From positions 79,877 to 143,876 of the forward strand of contig JANXUC010000092.1 in assembly GCA_025352065.1 (NCBI GenBank): a stretch of 64,000 nt of DNA. The letters are read 5' to 3'. The notes beneath the pieces are model-generated. The model saw only the letters and a list, made by a program, of their open reading frames with translations. It ran no database searches and was not told the DNA's origin. Source of the stretch: Acidobacteriaceae bacterium (GTDB lineage: Bacteria; Acidobacteriota; Terriglobia; Terriglobales; Acidobacteriaceae). A program made the position numbers and the translations under genes. This document shows, piece after piece, positions 41,542-48,888 of this stretch; the stretch's first letter is position 1; the number at the start of each line of letters is the position of its first letter.

Positions 41542-42435
41542 CTATTGCTGCGCGCGCTGGGTGTGCCCCCAGCGATAGGCGAAGGTGAACGACACCGTAT
41601 CCGTCGAGTAATGCAAGCTGCGGTTGTAGGTCAGCTCCGCATCCACTCGTGGAGAAGGATGCACGGAGAATACGGCGGCCAGCCCGTGATCCGCCGCAAG
41701 ACTGCCGGATCCCTGCGTGAGGTAAGCGAGGTCAAAAGGCCGTTTGCCGGAACCGCCAACAAGTCCTTTACCGACGCGCCGACTGTAAAGTTTCTGGTTG
41801 CCGAACCCCACATCGTCATAGGCGGAACCTTCCAGGCTGAAAAGCCTGGAGAGTTTCACCGAGGCTCCAACCTGGAACTCCGAGACCAGGCCGAGTGTAG
41901 TGAAGGCACGATGGTAGCGGCGGGTACTCGCCAAGCTGTTGCCAATGCTTCCCTCGGCAAAGGGGGTCACGGTGTTGAACCCATGTTCGATGCGGTTGTT
42001 CCAGGTGAAAGTCGCGCGCCCGGTGCTGATGCCCGCCTTCGTGTCGCCGGACGGAGCCGTGCCGGTCAGTGTGGCCGAGTAATCCACCACGTCGAAATCT
42101 TTGCCCGCCTCGAAGGTGAGATAGGCGTCGCCGAGTGAGTTGTAGTGATTCCGCTGGTCCTGCTGTCCCGCTGCATCAATGCGGGTGGTACTGGTCAGGC
42201 CATAAAACGGCATTCCGGCAGCGACACCGAAATGGTCGGACCAGTCGTAGCCGAACTCTGAATTCAGATCGCTGGACCATCCCGAAGATGAGCTATGGCT
42301 GGTTCCCGCGGAACTGGAGAAGTAGCCGCCCCCGCGAGTCGTCGGCGAGGCTGGAGCAAAACTGGGCGACTGCGCCGGGGCGGAAAGTGTCACGCCGAAC
42401 AACGCGATCAACACCACTAGAATGGATTTGGACAA
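41542..42435 (-). CDS. outer-membrane beta-barrel-like exported protein
   Basis: 297 aa with a signal peptide (MSKSILVVLIALFGVTLSAPA, cut near APAQ). Repeated alternating polar/hydrophobic strands with aromatic ends (WSSDLNSEFGYDWSDHFGVAAGMPFYG, TFEAGKDFDVVDYSATLTG, RVDAELTYNRSLHYSTDTVSFTFAYRW) and a final strand ending in aromatic residues suggest a small outer-membrane barrel. No named family recognised. It lies in the segment between cysS and the chimeric remnant and so may have been involved in the old duplication discussed for that region. Confidence 0.65.
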   Translation of the reverse strand: MSKSILVVLIALFGVTLSAPAQSPSFAPASPTTRGGGYFSSSAGTSHSSSSGWSSDLNSEFGYDWSDHFGVAAGMPFYGLTSTTRIDAAGQQDQRNHYNSLGDAYLTFEAGKDFDVVDYSATLTGTAPSGDTKAGISTGRATFTWNNRIEHGFNTVTPFAEGSIGNSLASTRRYHRAFTTLGLVSEFQVGASVKLSRLFSLEGSAYDDVGFGNQKLYSRRVGKGLVGGSGKRPFDLAYLTQGSGSLAADHGLAAVFSVHPSPRVDAELTYNRSLHYSTDTVSFTFAYRWGHTQRAQQ

Positions 42436-42654
42436 AGCGATTCTCCTTCGGGCAGATACGAATAACCGTATTGGCGGAGTCTGGACAGGTCAAGACACCA
42501 CAGACGCCGATCTTCGGTAATGCGCACTGTGTATAATTTTTTATAAAGTAGCGCTGTAAGCGCAGGACCTTCGTAATCGTGCGCGGTAACCTGCTGAAAA
42601 GTTAAGATCAAGGCTTGATGGCAGTTGGTTTGTACCAGGAAGCGTGGAGGACTT

Positions 42655-43074
42655 ATGAGCAAACGCTGGTTCGCAATACTCACACTCGTTGCCGTAATCG
42701 GTTTAGGGGCGCCCGCACTGCTGGCGGATGACGACCACCACGGCAACGGGCACCGGCACGGCAACAAGCACCATGATCGCGACAACGATCGCGACAACGA
42801 CCGTGACCATGATAACGGTCCAGGCTGGGAACAGCGCGACGGGTATGAATACCAGACTTACGGCGATCATGGAGAACGTCCGCGAGGGTGGAGTCGCGGA
42901 CGAAAGACTGGCTGGCGCAATTGCGGGCTGCCTCCGGGTCAAGCCAAGAAGTATGGTTGCCGAAGCTACGTCTATCAGGGTCGTCCGCACTACTATTACG
43001 AGGATGAGGGTGGGCGGATCGTGATTCGGCGGCCGATCATTCGCCTGCATGGTGGCATCGATATCATTCCTTAA
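42655..43074 (+). CDS. His/Asp-rich exported protein
   Basis: 139 aa from ATG 42655, GGAGG five bases upstream. Signal peptide (RWFAILTLVAVIGLGAPALLA). Residues about 26-55 are DDDHHGNGHRHGNKHHDRD and repeats of DNDRD, a likely metal-binding low-complexity stretch; then EQRDGYEYQTYGDHGERP, GLPPGQAKKYGCRSYVYQGR and PHYYYEDEGGRIVIRRPI, which resemble RcnB-like periplasmic proteins. Nickel/cobalt or copper binding is plausible but unproven. Single gene with an AT-rich upstream region (TGTATAATTTTTTATAAAG). Confidence 0.65.
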   Translation: MSKRWFAILTLVAVIGLGAPALLADDDHHGNGHRHGNKHHDRDNDRDNDRDHDNGPGWEQRDGYEYQTYGDHGERPRGWSRGRKTGWRNCGLPPGQAKKYGCRSYVYQGRPHYYYEDEGGRIVIRRPIIRLHGGIDIIP

Positions 43075-43135
43075 GTCAGTGGGGAAAGGGATGTTGACGG
43101 TAACTTAGCGCGCAGGCCGAGTAAGAGGCAGTGCG

Positions 43136-43375
43136 TTAACTCGCAACTGCAGTCTCATCCGGCGTTTCTCCCGCGCCCCGAGCCACAATCTCTGGCCTAC
43201 AGAGGATCACGTAGTGCAGGGCGGACAGGGTCGTGAAGGTGAAGGTGCTGAAGTTGCTAATGTGTCCGTAGTCGTAGACACTTGGCCCGCAGGCGAACAT
43301 GCGGACGAGATTGGGGTCGAGCGGCTGGAATTCCTTGATCGTGCCGAAGAGTGTGTTGTAGAGATGCAGGGCCAT
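43136..43375 (-). pseudogene. chimeric remnant: cysS start fused to pgsA end
   Basis: 79-codon frame. Residues 1-45 copy CysS 1-45 with eight changes, including HIGN to HISN, which destroys the ATP-binding motif. From residue 44 on, TFTFTTLSALHYVIL matches PgsA residues 162-176 (TFAFTILSALHYVIL) at 13 of 15; the tail (about 59-79) is unrelated. The two parts share TF at the joint. The 65 bp upstream also match cysS upstream DNA. It reads as the junction of a rearrangement, not a working gene. Confidence 0.8.
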
Positions 43376-43447
43376 GAGTCGGAACCGAAGTCCGATTCTA
43401 GGGTGGAGCGGAGGAGGGGTCAAATCCCGGGGCGTGGACTGTACGGA

Positions 43448-45727
43448 CTAGTTCAGACGGCGATCAACCGAAACCTCGTTGGTTTTGATCGATGGATCGG
43501 TGATCGGCAACATATCGTTCAGTAGCCTCTCCAGCAGCCGCTCACGCTCCTCAGTGTTGAGTTTGTCCTCCAGCTCGTGAAGTGCAAGCGCAACAACGTG
43601 ATAGTGATGCAAGCCGCTGAATTCTGCGTCTCGGGTGAGTTCGAGCCAAAGCTTGTGCATTAAGGCGATGTCCTCAGGACGTAATCTTGGAGTGTGCGGG
43701 CCAAGATGGTATTCCACGGACTTGCCGTCGCGGCCGATGAGCTCCAGAGCGATGCGCGGCCTAGGTTCGGGCAATCGTTCCCAGGCATCGCCTGTCATCT
43801 TGCCTTGTAGGTCGGGCGGAAGTTTTTCGGACATGCCTGTAATGACTCTGGCGGATTGCAATTGTTGAGCAGTCAGCAGGATGGTGTCGAAAACGTCGGT
43901 GCCGGGCACCACCAGCAGGGATACGGTCTTGCCTTCCTTCTCGGCGACGGTGACGACGTTGGTAAAGAGGTTCTGTTCGTACTGGTCGAAAATATCTTTG
44001 GCTTCGAAGACGGCATTGCCCGAAAATGCCGGTTCGCGATGATAGAGACGCGCGGTCATGACAACCACGTCTTGCTTGCTGGTGTCGACCTTTTGCAGAA
44101 CTTGCCGCAAGCTGGCTAGATTGCGGGGATCGCGCACGGCAACCAGAACATTGCCTGGACGCACGTCGAGCACCTGGTTGGTCAAAGCAGAGTTGCTGTA
44201 AACGCGGAATTGCTCCGTGCTTTCTGCTTTTTCTGTGCGCGATTTTGCGGTGATGCGCTCTGAGATGCTGAAGATGGCGAAGAACAAGGCGCTGAATGCA
44301 GTGCCCGCAATTGTGGCATCAGGTTTGGTGAATAGGTTGACTACGGCTACGAGGAATAGAACAAGCGCGATCAAGCCGAGTCCGACCGGAATTTCCGTTT
44401 GGCCAATCTTGATGTTGCCTGGGACCTTCCATTCGCGTTTTTCCTTGTGGGTGAAGCGAAGCACCAGGACTGCGAGCGCTTTGAATGCGAAGCTCCAGAT
44501 AACGCCAAAAGCATAGAGTGCGGCCAGCAAATAGACGTTGCCACGGCTTATTACAATGGTCAGAATCTGCAGGCCGACGATCAGGTTAATGAGGCGGGAG
44601 CTTGTTCCGAAACGAGTATGCGGCTTCAGGAACCAGGGCGACATGACTCCGTCTTCGCTCACGCGATTGAGCACGCCGTTGGCGCCGACGATGGCTGTAT
44701 TTACCGCGCCGGAAAGGATGAGTACGCCGACCAGCACCACGAAGCCCTGAAAGATCAGTCGTAGGATGTACGGACCCGTCATGTACATGGCGAGGCCACT
44801 GATCAAATTGGCGAAGTAGCCCGGGCGTGCGCCATCCGGAATAATCATGACGGCGAAGAACGAAACCAGCGAAGTGAAGAGCAGGCTGTAAAGGAAGATA
44901 ACGAAGCCTGCGCGTTCGAGGTTCTTCAGCTTCGGCGCTTCGATTTCCCGATTCACTTGCGCCAACGATTCCTCTCCACTCATGGCAAGAACGGAATGCC
45001 CGAAGCCGACGAGTAGCACGACCACCGTCAGGTGCGAGAACCACGATCCCCAGAGCCAGCCTAGCGAATCTTTATCTAGCTTCATGTTCTGGATGGAGGG
45101 AGCGGGCGGAAGGTGGGCGCCGGTTTTCGCAATGGTGATCAGACACCAGGCGATTAGGATTACAACCATCACGGTGGTGATTTTCATGATCCAGAGCGCC
45201 TTTCCGCTGGATTCATGAATGCCTTGGATATTCTTCCACCAGAAATAGAGAGTCACGGCAATGCCGAACGCGGCAGCGAAAGCATTCGTAGGAATCTGGA
45301 TTGGGTGGCCCAGATGAGCCAGCGAGTCCTGCACGAATCCTGCCATGTATTGGCCTGCCGATACGGCGCTGATGGGGCCGGTGAGAACGTAATCGAAGAG
45401 CAAGGCTGAGACGGATAGCTTGGCTAGGGTGCCACCCATAGCCTCTTTGACGACGCGGTAAACTCCGCCGCGGACGAACATACTGCTAGATTCGATATAG
45501 ATCGCCCGGACGGCATAGCTAAACAACATGACGCCAAGGACGAACCAGGCTGCGCTTTTGCCGATTACATTTTCGGTGTCTCCCCCGACATAGTAAGCCG
45601 AAGAGGCAAGGTCGGAAAGAACAATGGCGGCAGCGCGCCAGAAAGAAATGAAAGAAAGCATGACCGTGGTCGCCACAAAGACTGGAACGGCTGGCCGCTT
45701 AATTTTGTCGAGTGTGCTGGAACTCAT
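43448..45727 (-). CDS. APC-superfamily permease with C-terminal USP-like domain
   Basis: 759 aa. Twelve predicted helices in residues about 15-510 include the APC fold (KAMWF-like SAAWFVLGVMLFSYAVRAIYI, GPISAVSAGQYMAGFV, GFGHSVLAMSGEESLAQVNREIEAPKLKNLERAG). The C-terminal 240 residues contain a universal-stress-like domain (NVLVAVRDPRNLASLRQVL, VVVMTARL). This architecture is that of KimA/YdaO-type potassium importers, in which the USP part binds c-di-AMP, but general amino-acid permeases share it. The kdpD-kdpE pair just upstream makes potassium more likely. Last gene of a minus-strand operon. Confidence 0.7.
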   Translation of the reverse strand: MSSSTLDKIKRPAVPVFVATTVMLSFISFWRAAAIVLSDLASSAYYVGGDTENVIGKSAAWFVLGVMLFSYAVRAIYIESSSMFVRGGVYRVVKEAMGGTLAKLSVSALLFDYVLTGPISAVSAGQYMAGFVQDSLAHLGHPIQIPTNAFAAAFGIAVTLYFWWKNIQGIHESSGKALWIMKITTVMVVILIAWCLITIAKTGAHLPPAPSIQNMKLDKDSLGWLWGSWFSHLTVVVLLVGFGHSVLAMSGEESLAQVNREIEAPKLKNLERAGFVIFLYSLLFTSLVSFFAVMIIPDGARPGYFANLISGLAMYMTGPYILRLIFQGFVVLVGVLILSGAVNTAIVGANGVLNRVSEDGVMSPWFLKPHTRFGTSSRLINLIVGLQILTIVISRGNVYLLAALYAFGVIWSFAFKALAVLVLRFTHKEKREWKVPGNIKIGQTEIPVGLGLIALVLFLVAVVNLFTKPDATIAGTAFSALFFAIFSISERITAKSRTEKAESTEQFRVYSNSALTNQVLDVRPGNVLVAVRDPRNLASLRQVLQKVDTSKQDVVVMTARLYHREPAFSGNAVFEAKDIFDQYEQNLFTNVVTVAEKEGKTVSLLVVPGTDVFDTILLTAQQLQSARVITGMSEKLPPDLQGKMTGDAWERLPEPRPRIALELIGRDGKSVEYHLGPHTPRLRPEDIALMHKLWLELTRDAEFSGLHHYHVVALALHELEDKLNTEERERLLERLLNDMLPITDPSIKTNEVSVDRRLN

Positions 45728-45813
45728 AGGCGTTGCCTTGGTGCCGATTCAGACTAGAAGAGAAGTGCGTAAAGAAGTTGCAAAGATGTCATAAGGAGGC
45801 CGTAGAGATAGGG

Positions 45814-46506
45814 TCATTGAGGGTCGAAGCGGTAACCGATCCAGGGTTCAGTCTTGAGGTACTTGGGCGCTCTGGGATTGGTTTCGAGCTTTTTACGCAG
45901 GTTGCCGATGAAGACCCGCAGGTATTCGTTCTGTTCGACGCTATTGCTTCCCCAGATGGCTAAGAGGATTGCGCGATGGGTCAAAACTCTTCCTCGGTTG
46001 GCGAGAAAGAATTGGATGAGCTCAAATTCTTTGGGAGTAAGATGAACGGCTTTGCCTCGAACTTCGACGAGGTGCTGCTGCGGATCGATTTTGAAATCTC
46101 CGGATTCAAATGGCGTCTCTGCAGGCGAGGGTGGAGCGGTGCGCCGCAACAAAGCTCGAATGCGGGCGGTAAGTTCAGCCATGCCGAATGGTTTAGAAAG
46201 ATAGTCGTCGGCGCCGAGATCAAGAGCCTTCACTTTTGTCGCTTCGTCGCCTTTCACGGAGAGGAAAAGGATGGGCACCTCGGAGATTTGGCGCAGCCTC
46301 GAACAAACTTCCAGACCATTCATGCCTGGCATCGCGAGATCGGTAACCACCAAGTCGGGCAACCATGTGCGGAAAGTTTCGATTCCTTCAGCCCCATTGT
46401 TTGCGACGCGCACCTGAAACCCTTGTGATTCCAGGCCGTGGCGTAGCGCGCGAGTGATCTGAAGTTCGTCATCCACCAAGAGAATTTTTTGGGGTGCTAC
46501 GCTCAT
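45814..46506 (-). CDS. kdpE: KdpE-like OmpR-family response regulator
   Basis: 230 aa: receiver with Asp12, Asp13, Asp56 (LVVTDLAMPG) and Lys in LSKPFG; OmpR-type winged helix in the C-terminal half (VHLTPKEFELIQFFLANRGRVLTHRAILLAIWG, RKKLETNPRAPKYLKTEPWIGYRF). The last motif is the KdpE pattern. ATG 46506 overlaps the kdpD stop by ATGA. No kdpFABC genes are in the window; the APC-USP transporter stands where they might be. Confidence 0.85.
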   Translation of the reverse strand: MSVAPQKILLVDDELQITRALRHGLESQGFQVRVANNGAEGIETFRTWLPDLVVTDLAMPGMNGLEVCSRLRQISEVPILFLSVKGDEATKVKALDLGADDYLSKPFGMAELTARIRALLRRTAPPSPAETPFESGDFKIDPQQHLVEVRGKAVHLTPKEFELIQFFLANRGRVLTHRAILLAIWGSNSVEQNEYLRVFIGNLRKKLETNPRAPKYLKTEPWIGYRFDPQ

Positions 46507-47639
46507 GATCGTTCTCCAGATGGAATATCAAATCGCACGGTCGCTCCCCGCCCGCCCGGGCCGCTTTCGATCCATACGGATCCATCATGAGCCTGCACGA
46601 TTCCGCGTACGACGGCAAGCCCGACCCCGAATCCAGAATATTGGCCATGGCGGAAAAATTTGTCAAAAACCTGAGTACGTAAGTCAGCAGCTATTCCCGG
46701 ACCTTGATCGGTAACGGCGAAACCGATGCCGTTGTTGTGCGTGACTTCTGCGTAGATTCCTATGCGCGAACCGAGAGGAGAATACTTGGCGGCGTTTGCG
46801 ATCAGGTTGAATAGCACTTCTGACATCAGTCTGGGATCGGCTTTCATGGACGGCAGGCTCGGCGTAATGGAAACTTCGACGACGTGATTCGTCAGCAGAG
46901 GGTCAGCCCTTTGCAGAGCATCTTCAATAATTTCGCTGGCGGAAACGGTTCGACTGTCCAGGTGCAGGTTGCCGGTCTCGACCTTTGCCAGGTCCATCAT
47001 GCTTTCGATGAAGCGATTCAAACGATCGGATTCCTGTTCGATGACTTCATACAATTCCTGACGTGCTTCTCGGGAGAGCTCAGCATTTCTGACCGTTGTA
47101 ATGGCCACTTTGATGGAGGTTAGAGGAGTGCGCAGATCGTGGGTGACGGCGTCCAGCAAGGCGGATTTTAATTGCTCGCCTTTTCGCAATCCCTCGGCCT
47201 CGGCGGCCTGCGCCGATGCCAGCTTAAACTGCTGCATTACTTTTTCCAGTTCCTCGCGCCGCGCTTCGGCTTGTTGGGCTCGCATTTCCAATCGAGAGGA
47301 AAGCTCGCTCACTACAAGTGCGGTGATTACAAATACGAGGAATGCGATCAAGTCTTCATAACGGTTGATGCGGAATGTGTGGATGGGTTCGATGAAGAAA
47401 TAGTTGAAGGCTAGTCCGGCTAAAATGGCGACGGACAACGAAGGTCCTCGGCCTACCGAAACGGCCAGCGAAATTACGAGTAGAACGAGGACTAAGGCGA
47501 CCGCGGTGTGATTCAGGGAAGGTGTGAAACTGTGGAACAGTACCAATAAGAATGCCAAAGCAAGAGCCGCGACAGCGTATCGAAAGAATCCGCGAACGAT
47601 TGGGCTGGCCACAGGCCTCATTTTAGGCTGAAACTGCAA
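46503..47639 (-). CDS. short KdpD-like sensor histidine kinase
   Basis: 378 aa. Four predicted helices in residues about 17-115 with LAFNYFFIEPIHTFRI, the KdpD/DUF4118 membrane signature; His167 in LLDAVTHDLRTPLTSIK; HATPase N-box ANAAKYSP, DQGPGI and GLAVVRGIVQAH. It lacks the N-terminal KdpD and USP domains of full-length KdpD (which has about 890 aa), so it should sense something through its membrane part only. Overlaps kdpE by four bases. Confidence 0.85.
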   Translation of the reverse strand: MQFQPKMRPVASPIVRGFFRYAVAALALAFLLVLFHSFTPSLNHTAVALVLVLLVISLAVSVGRGPSLSVAILAGLAFNYFFIEPIHTFRINRYEDLIAFLVFVITALVVSELSSRLEMRAQQAEARREELEKVMQQFKLASAQAAEAEGLRKGEQLKSALLDAVTHDLRTPLTSIKVAITTVRNAELSREARQELYEVIEQESDRLNRFIESMMDLAKVETGNLHLDSRTVSASEIIEDALQRADPLLTNHVVEVSITPSLPSMKADPRLMSEVLFNLIANAAKYSPLGSRIGIYAEVTHNNGIGFAVTDQGPGIAADLRTQVFDKFFRHGQYSGFGVGLAVVRGIVQAHDGSVWIESGPGGRGATVRFDIPSGERS

Positions 47640-47665
47640 TACGTTTCATCTCCGCCCGAAGTTGT

Positions 47666-48244
47666 TTAGGTCGAAGGTAAAGCGTCGGTGGTTTGTGCAC
47701 GCAGGCGCTGCCCAACCAATATGACGTAATGGAGAGCGGAGAGGATCGTAAATGCGAATGTCATACGCAGAAACAATGCTCGTCCGAAGAAGGCCCAGCG
47801 CGCGTGTACGACGAGATCTAGCATGACAAAGAACACCGCGGCAATTTGGGAGAGTGTGTTCACTTTGCCAAAAAGGCTGGGGCGGAAATTCCGTAAGCCC
47901 GCGATCACGTAGAGCACGGCGCTCACGCCGAGAATGCAGATGTCGCGGCTGAAAACAATCACCGTATAGCGCCACTTGATGAGGTGCAAGATGGCGAGCA
48001 CCATGAACATGGTGCTGAGCAGCAACTTGTCTGCAATAGGGTCGAGATACTCTCCGATACGCGACTGCTGGTGGAATTTTCGTGCAACCAGGCCGTCGAG
48101 CATGTCGGTCAGTCCGGCAAGGACGAACAAGACCAATGCCAACTTGTAGTGGCGGTCGAGTAAATTTAGGACAATGAAGGGGAGGAACACCATCCGCAAG
48201 AGGGTGAGCTGATTGGGGGCGGTGAGAATCTCGGAAAGGCGCAA
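47666..48244 (-). CDS. pgsA: CDP-alcohol phosphatidyltransferase, PgsA-like
   Basis: 192 aa membrane enzyme that makes phosphatidylglycerol phosphate or a related phospholipid. The CDP-OH motif DGLVAR-x8-G-x3-D-x3-D is present (residues about 50-71, DMLDGLVARKFHQQSRIG then EYLDPIADK). Six helices. LTAPNQLTLLRMVFLPFIVL is the usual N-terminus. Start ATG 48244 just after the stop of the unknown gene upstream. Its last 15 structural residues (162-176) are copied in the chimera at 43202-43246. Confidence 0.9.
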   Translation of the reverse strand: MRLSEILTAPNQLTLLRMVFLPFIVLNLLDRHYKLALVLFVLAGLTDMLDGLVARKFHQQSRIGEYLDPIADKLLLSTMFMVLAILHLIKWRYTVIVFSRDICILGVSAVLYVIAGLRNFRPSLFGKVNTLSQIAAVFFVMLDLVVHARWAFFGRALFLRMTFAFTILSALHYVILVGQRLRAQTTDALPST

Positions 48245-48247
48245 GCG

Positions 48248-48601
48248 CTAGGCCCCCGCTCCCTGCGATGCCCCGCCGCCCATCAGAACGGTTGCAGCGT
48301 CCATGCCGGTTTGCGTGGCAAATCTTTCCGAGAGCGAAGGCAGGCCGTCTTCCGGAGCATCGGCTTCCATGCGTTCCACGCGGTGCATCGGGAAGAATAC
48401 TGCGCCGGGCGCAAACCCCTCGCCGGACTTAACCATGCTGACGCAGTTTTCGAAAGAATTCAACTCACAGCCGCGCAGGGCGATCCCAGATGCGGAGAGC
48501 GAAAGAATCACGCCCCAAAATTTTTCACGCGGGGACGAGAGTGTAACCAGGACAACTGTACCGGTTGCAAAAGGACCAGATGTTTCGCTGAATGTCGTCA
48601 T
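48248..48601 (-). CDS. unknown 117-aa protein at head of the pgsA-kdp operon
   Basis: Beta-rich N-terminal half: GTVVLVTLSSPREKFWGVILSLSASGIALRGCEL, then VSMVKSGEGFAPGAVFFPMHRVERMEADAPED, which has the character of a small PilZ- or Sm-like barrel, without a matching consensus. The C-terminus is Gly/Ala-rich. 117 aa. It is 3 bp before pgsA, so translation is likely coupled and function may relate to membrane or stress control. Family not recognised. Confidence 0.65.
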   Translation of the reverse strand: MTTFSETSGPFATGTVVLVTLSSPREKFWGVILSLSASGIALRGCELNSFENCVSMVKSGEGFAPGAVFFPMHRVERMEADAPEDGLPSLSERFATQTGMDAATVLMGGGASQGAGA

Positions 48602-48815
48602 GAAAATACTCCTCGCAAATAGAAGCTCTTGTAGGAAGTGTGGGTAGCGACAGCCAGTTTCTCCTTAAGGCTACTATATTCCGCGATTGGCGACAGCGGC
48701 AGAGCACTTAGGGAGGAGGCGAAGCTGTCCGAGAGTCCAACCCCTGCTGCTTGGCTTCCTTAAAGACGTCCGCTCCGCTTGCCCTGAGGAATCTGGAAAT
48801 ACTCTATAAAAATCT
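48602..48815. other. intergenic gap before the GH3 promoter
   Basis: About 210 bp between the divergent unknown gene and the GH3 promoter. GGAGGAGGCGAAGCTGTCC near 48711 and other G-rich runs are present; no ORF or hairpin terminator is convincing. The minus-strand promoter of the pgsA-kdp operon should lie here but I could not fix it. Confidence 0.4.
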
Positions 48816-48864
48816 TTGACGTGTACGTTAACGCAAGTGGTATAGTACGGCGCTGAGTTAACTC
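48816..48864 (+). promoter_or_regulatory. GH3 promoter with two GTTAAC-centred palindromes
   Basis: TTGACG (48816-48821) and TATAGT (48841-48846), spacer 19 bp. CGTTAACG (48826-48833) lies in the spacer and GAGTTAACTC (48855-48864) just after the expected start; their centres are 30 bp apart. CGTTAACG also occurs at 52473-52480 upstream of the symporter gene of the same cluster. The layout fits repression by a LacI-type protein, most simply the one encoded at 51274. Confidence 0.55.
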
Positions 48865-48888
48865 GCCTAAGAAATCGCGGAGGATTTC

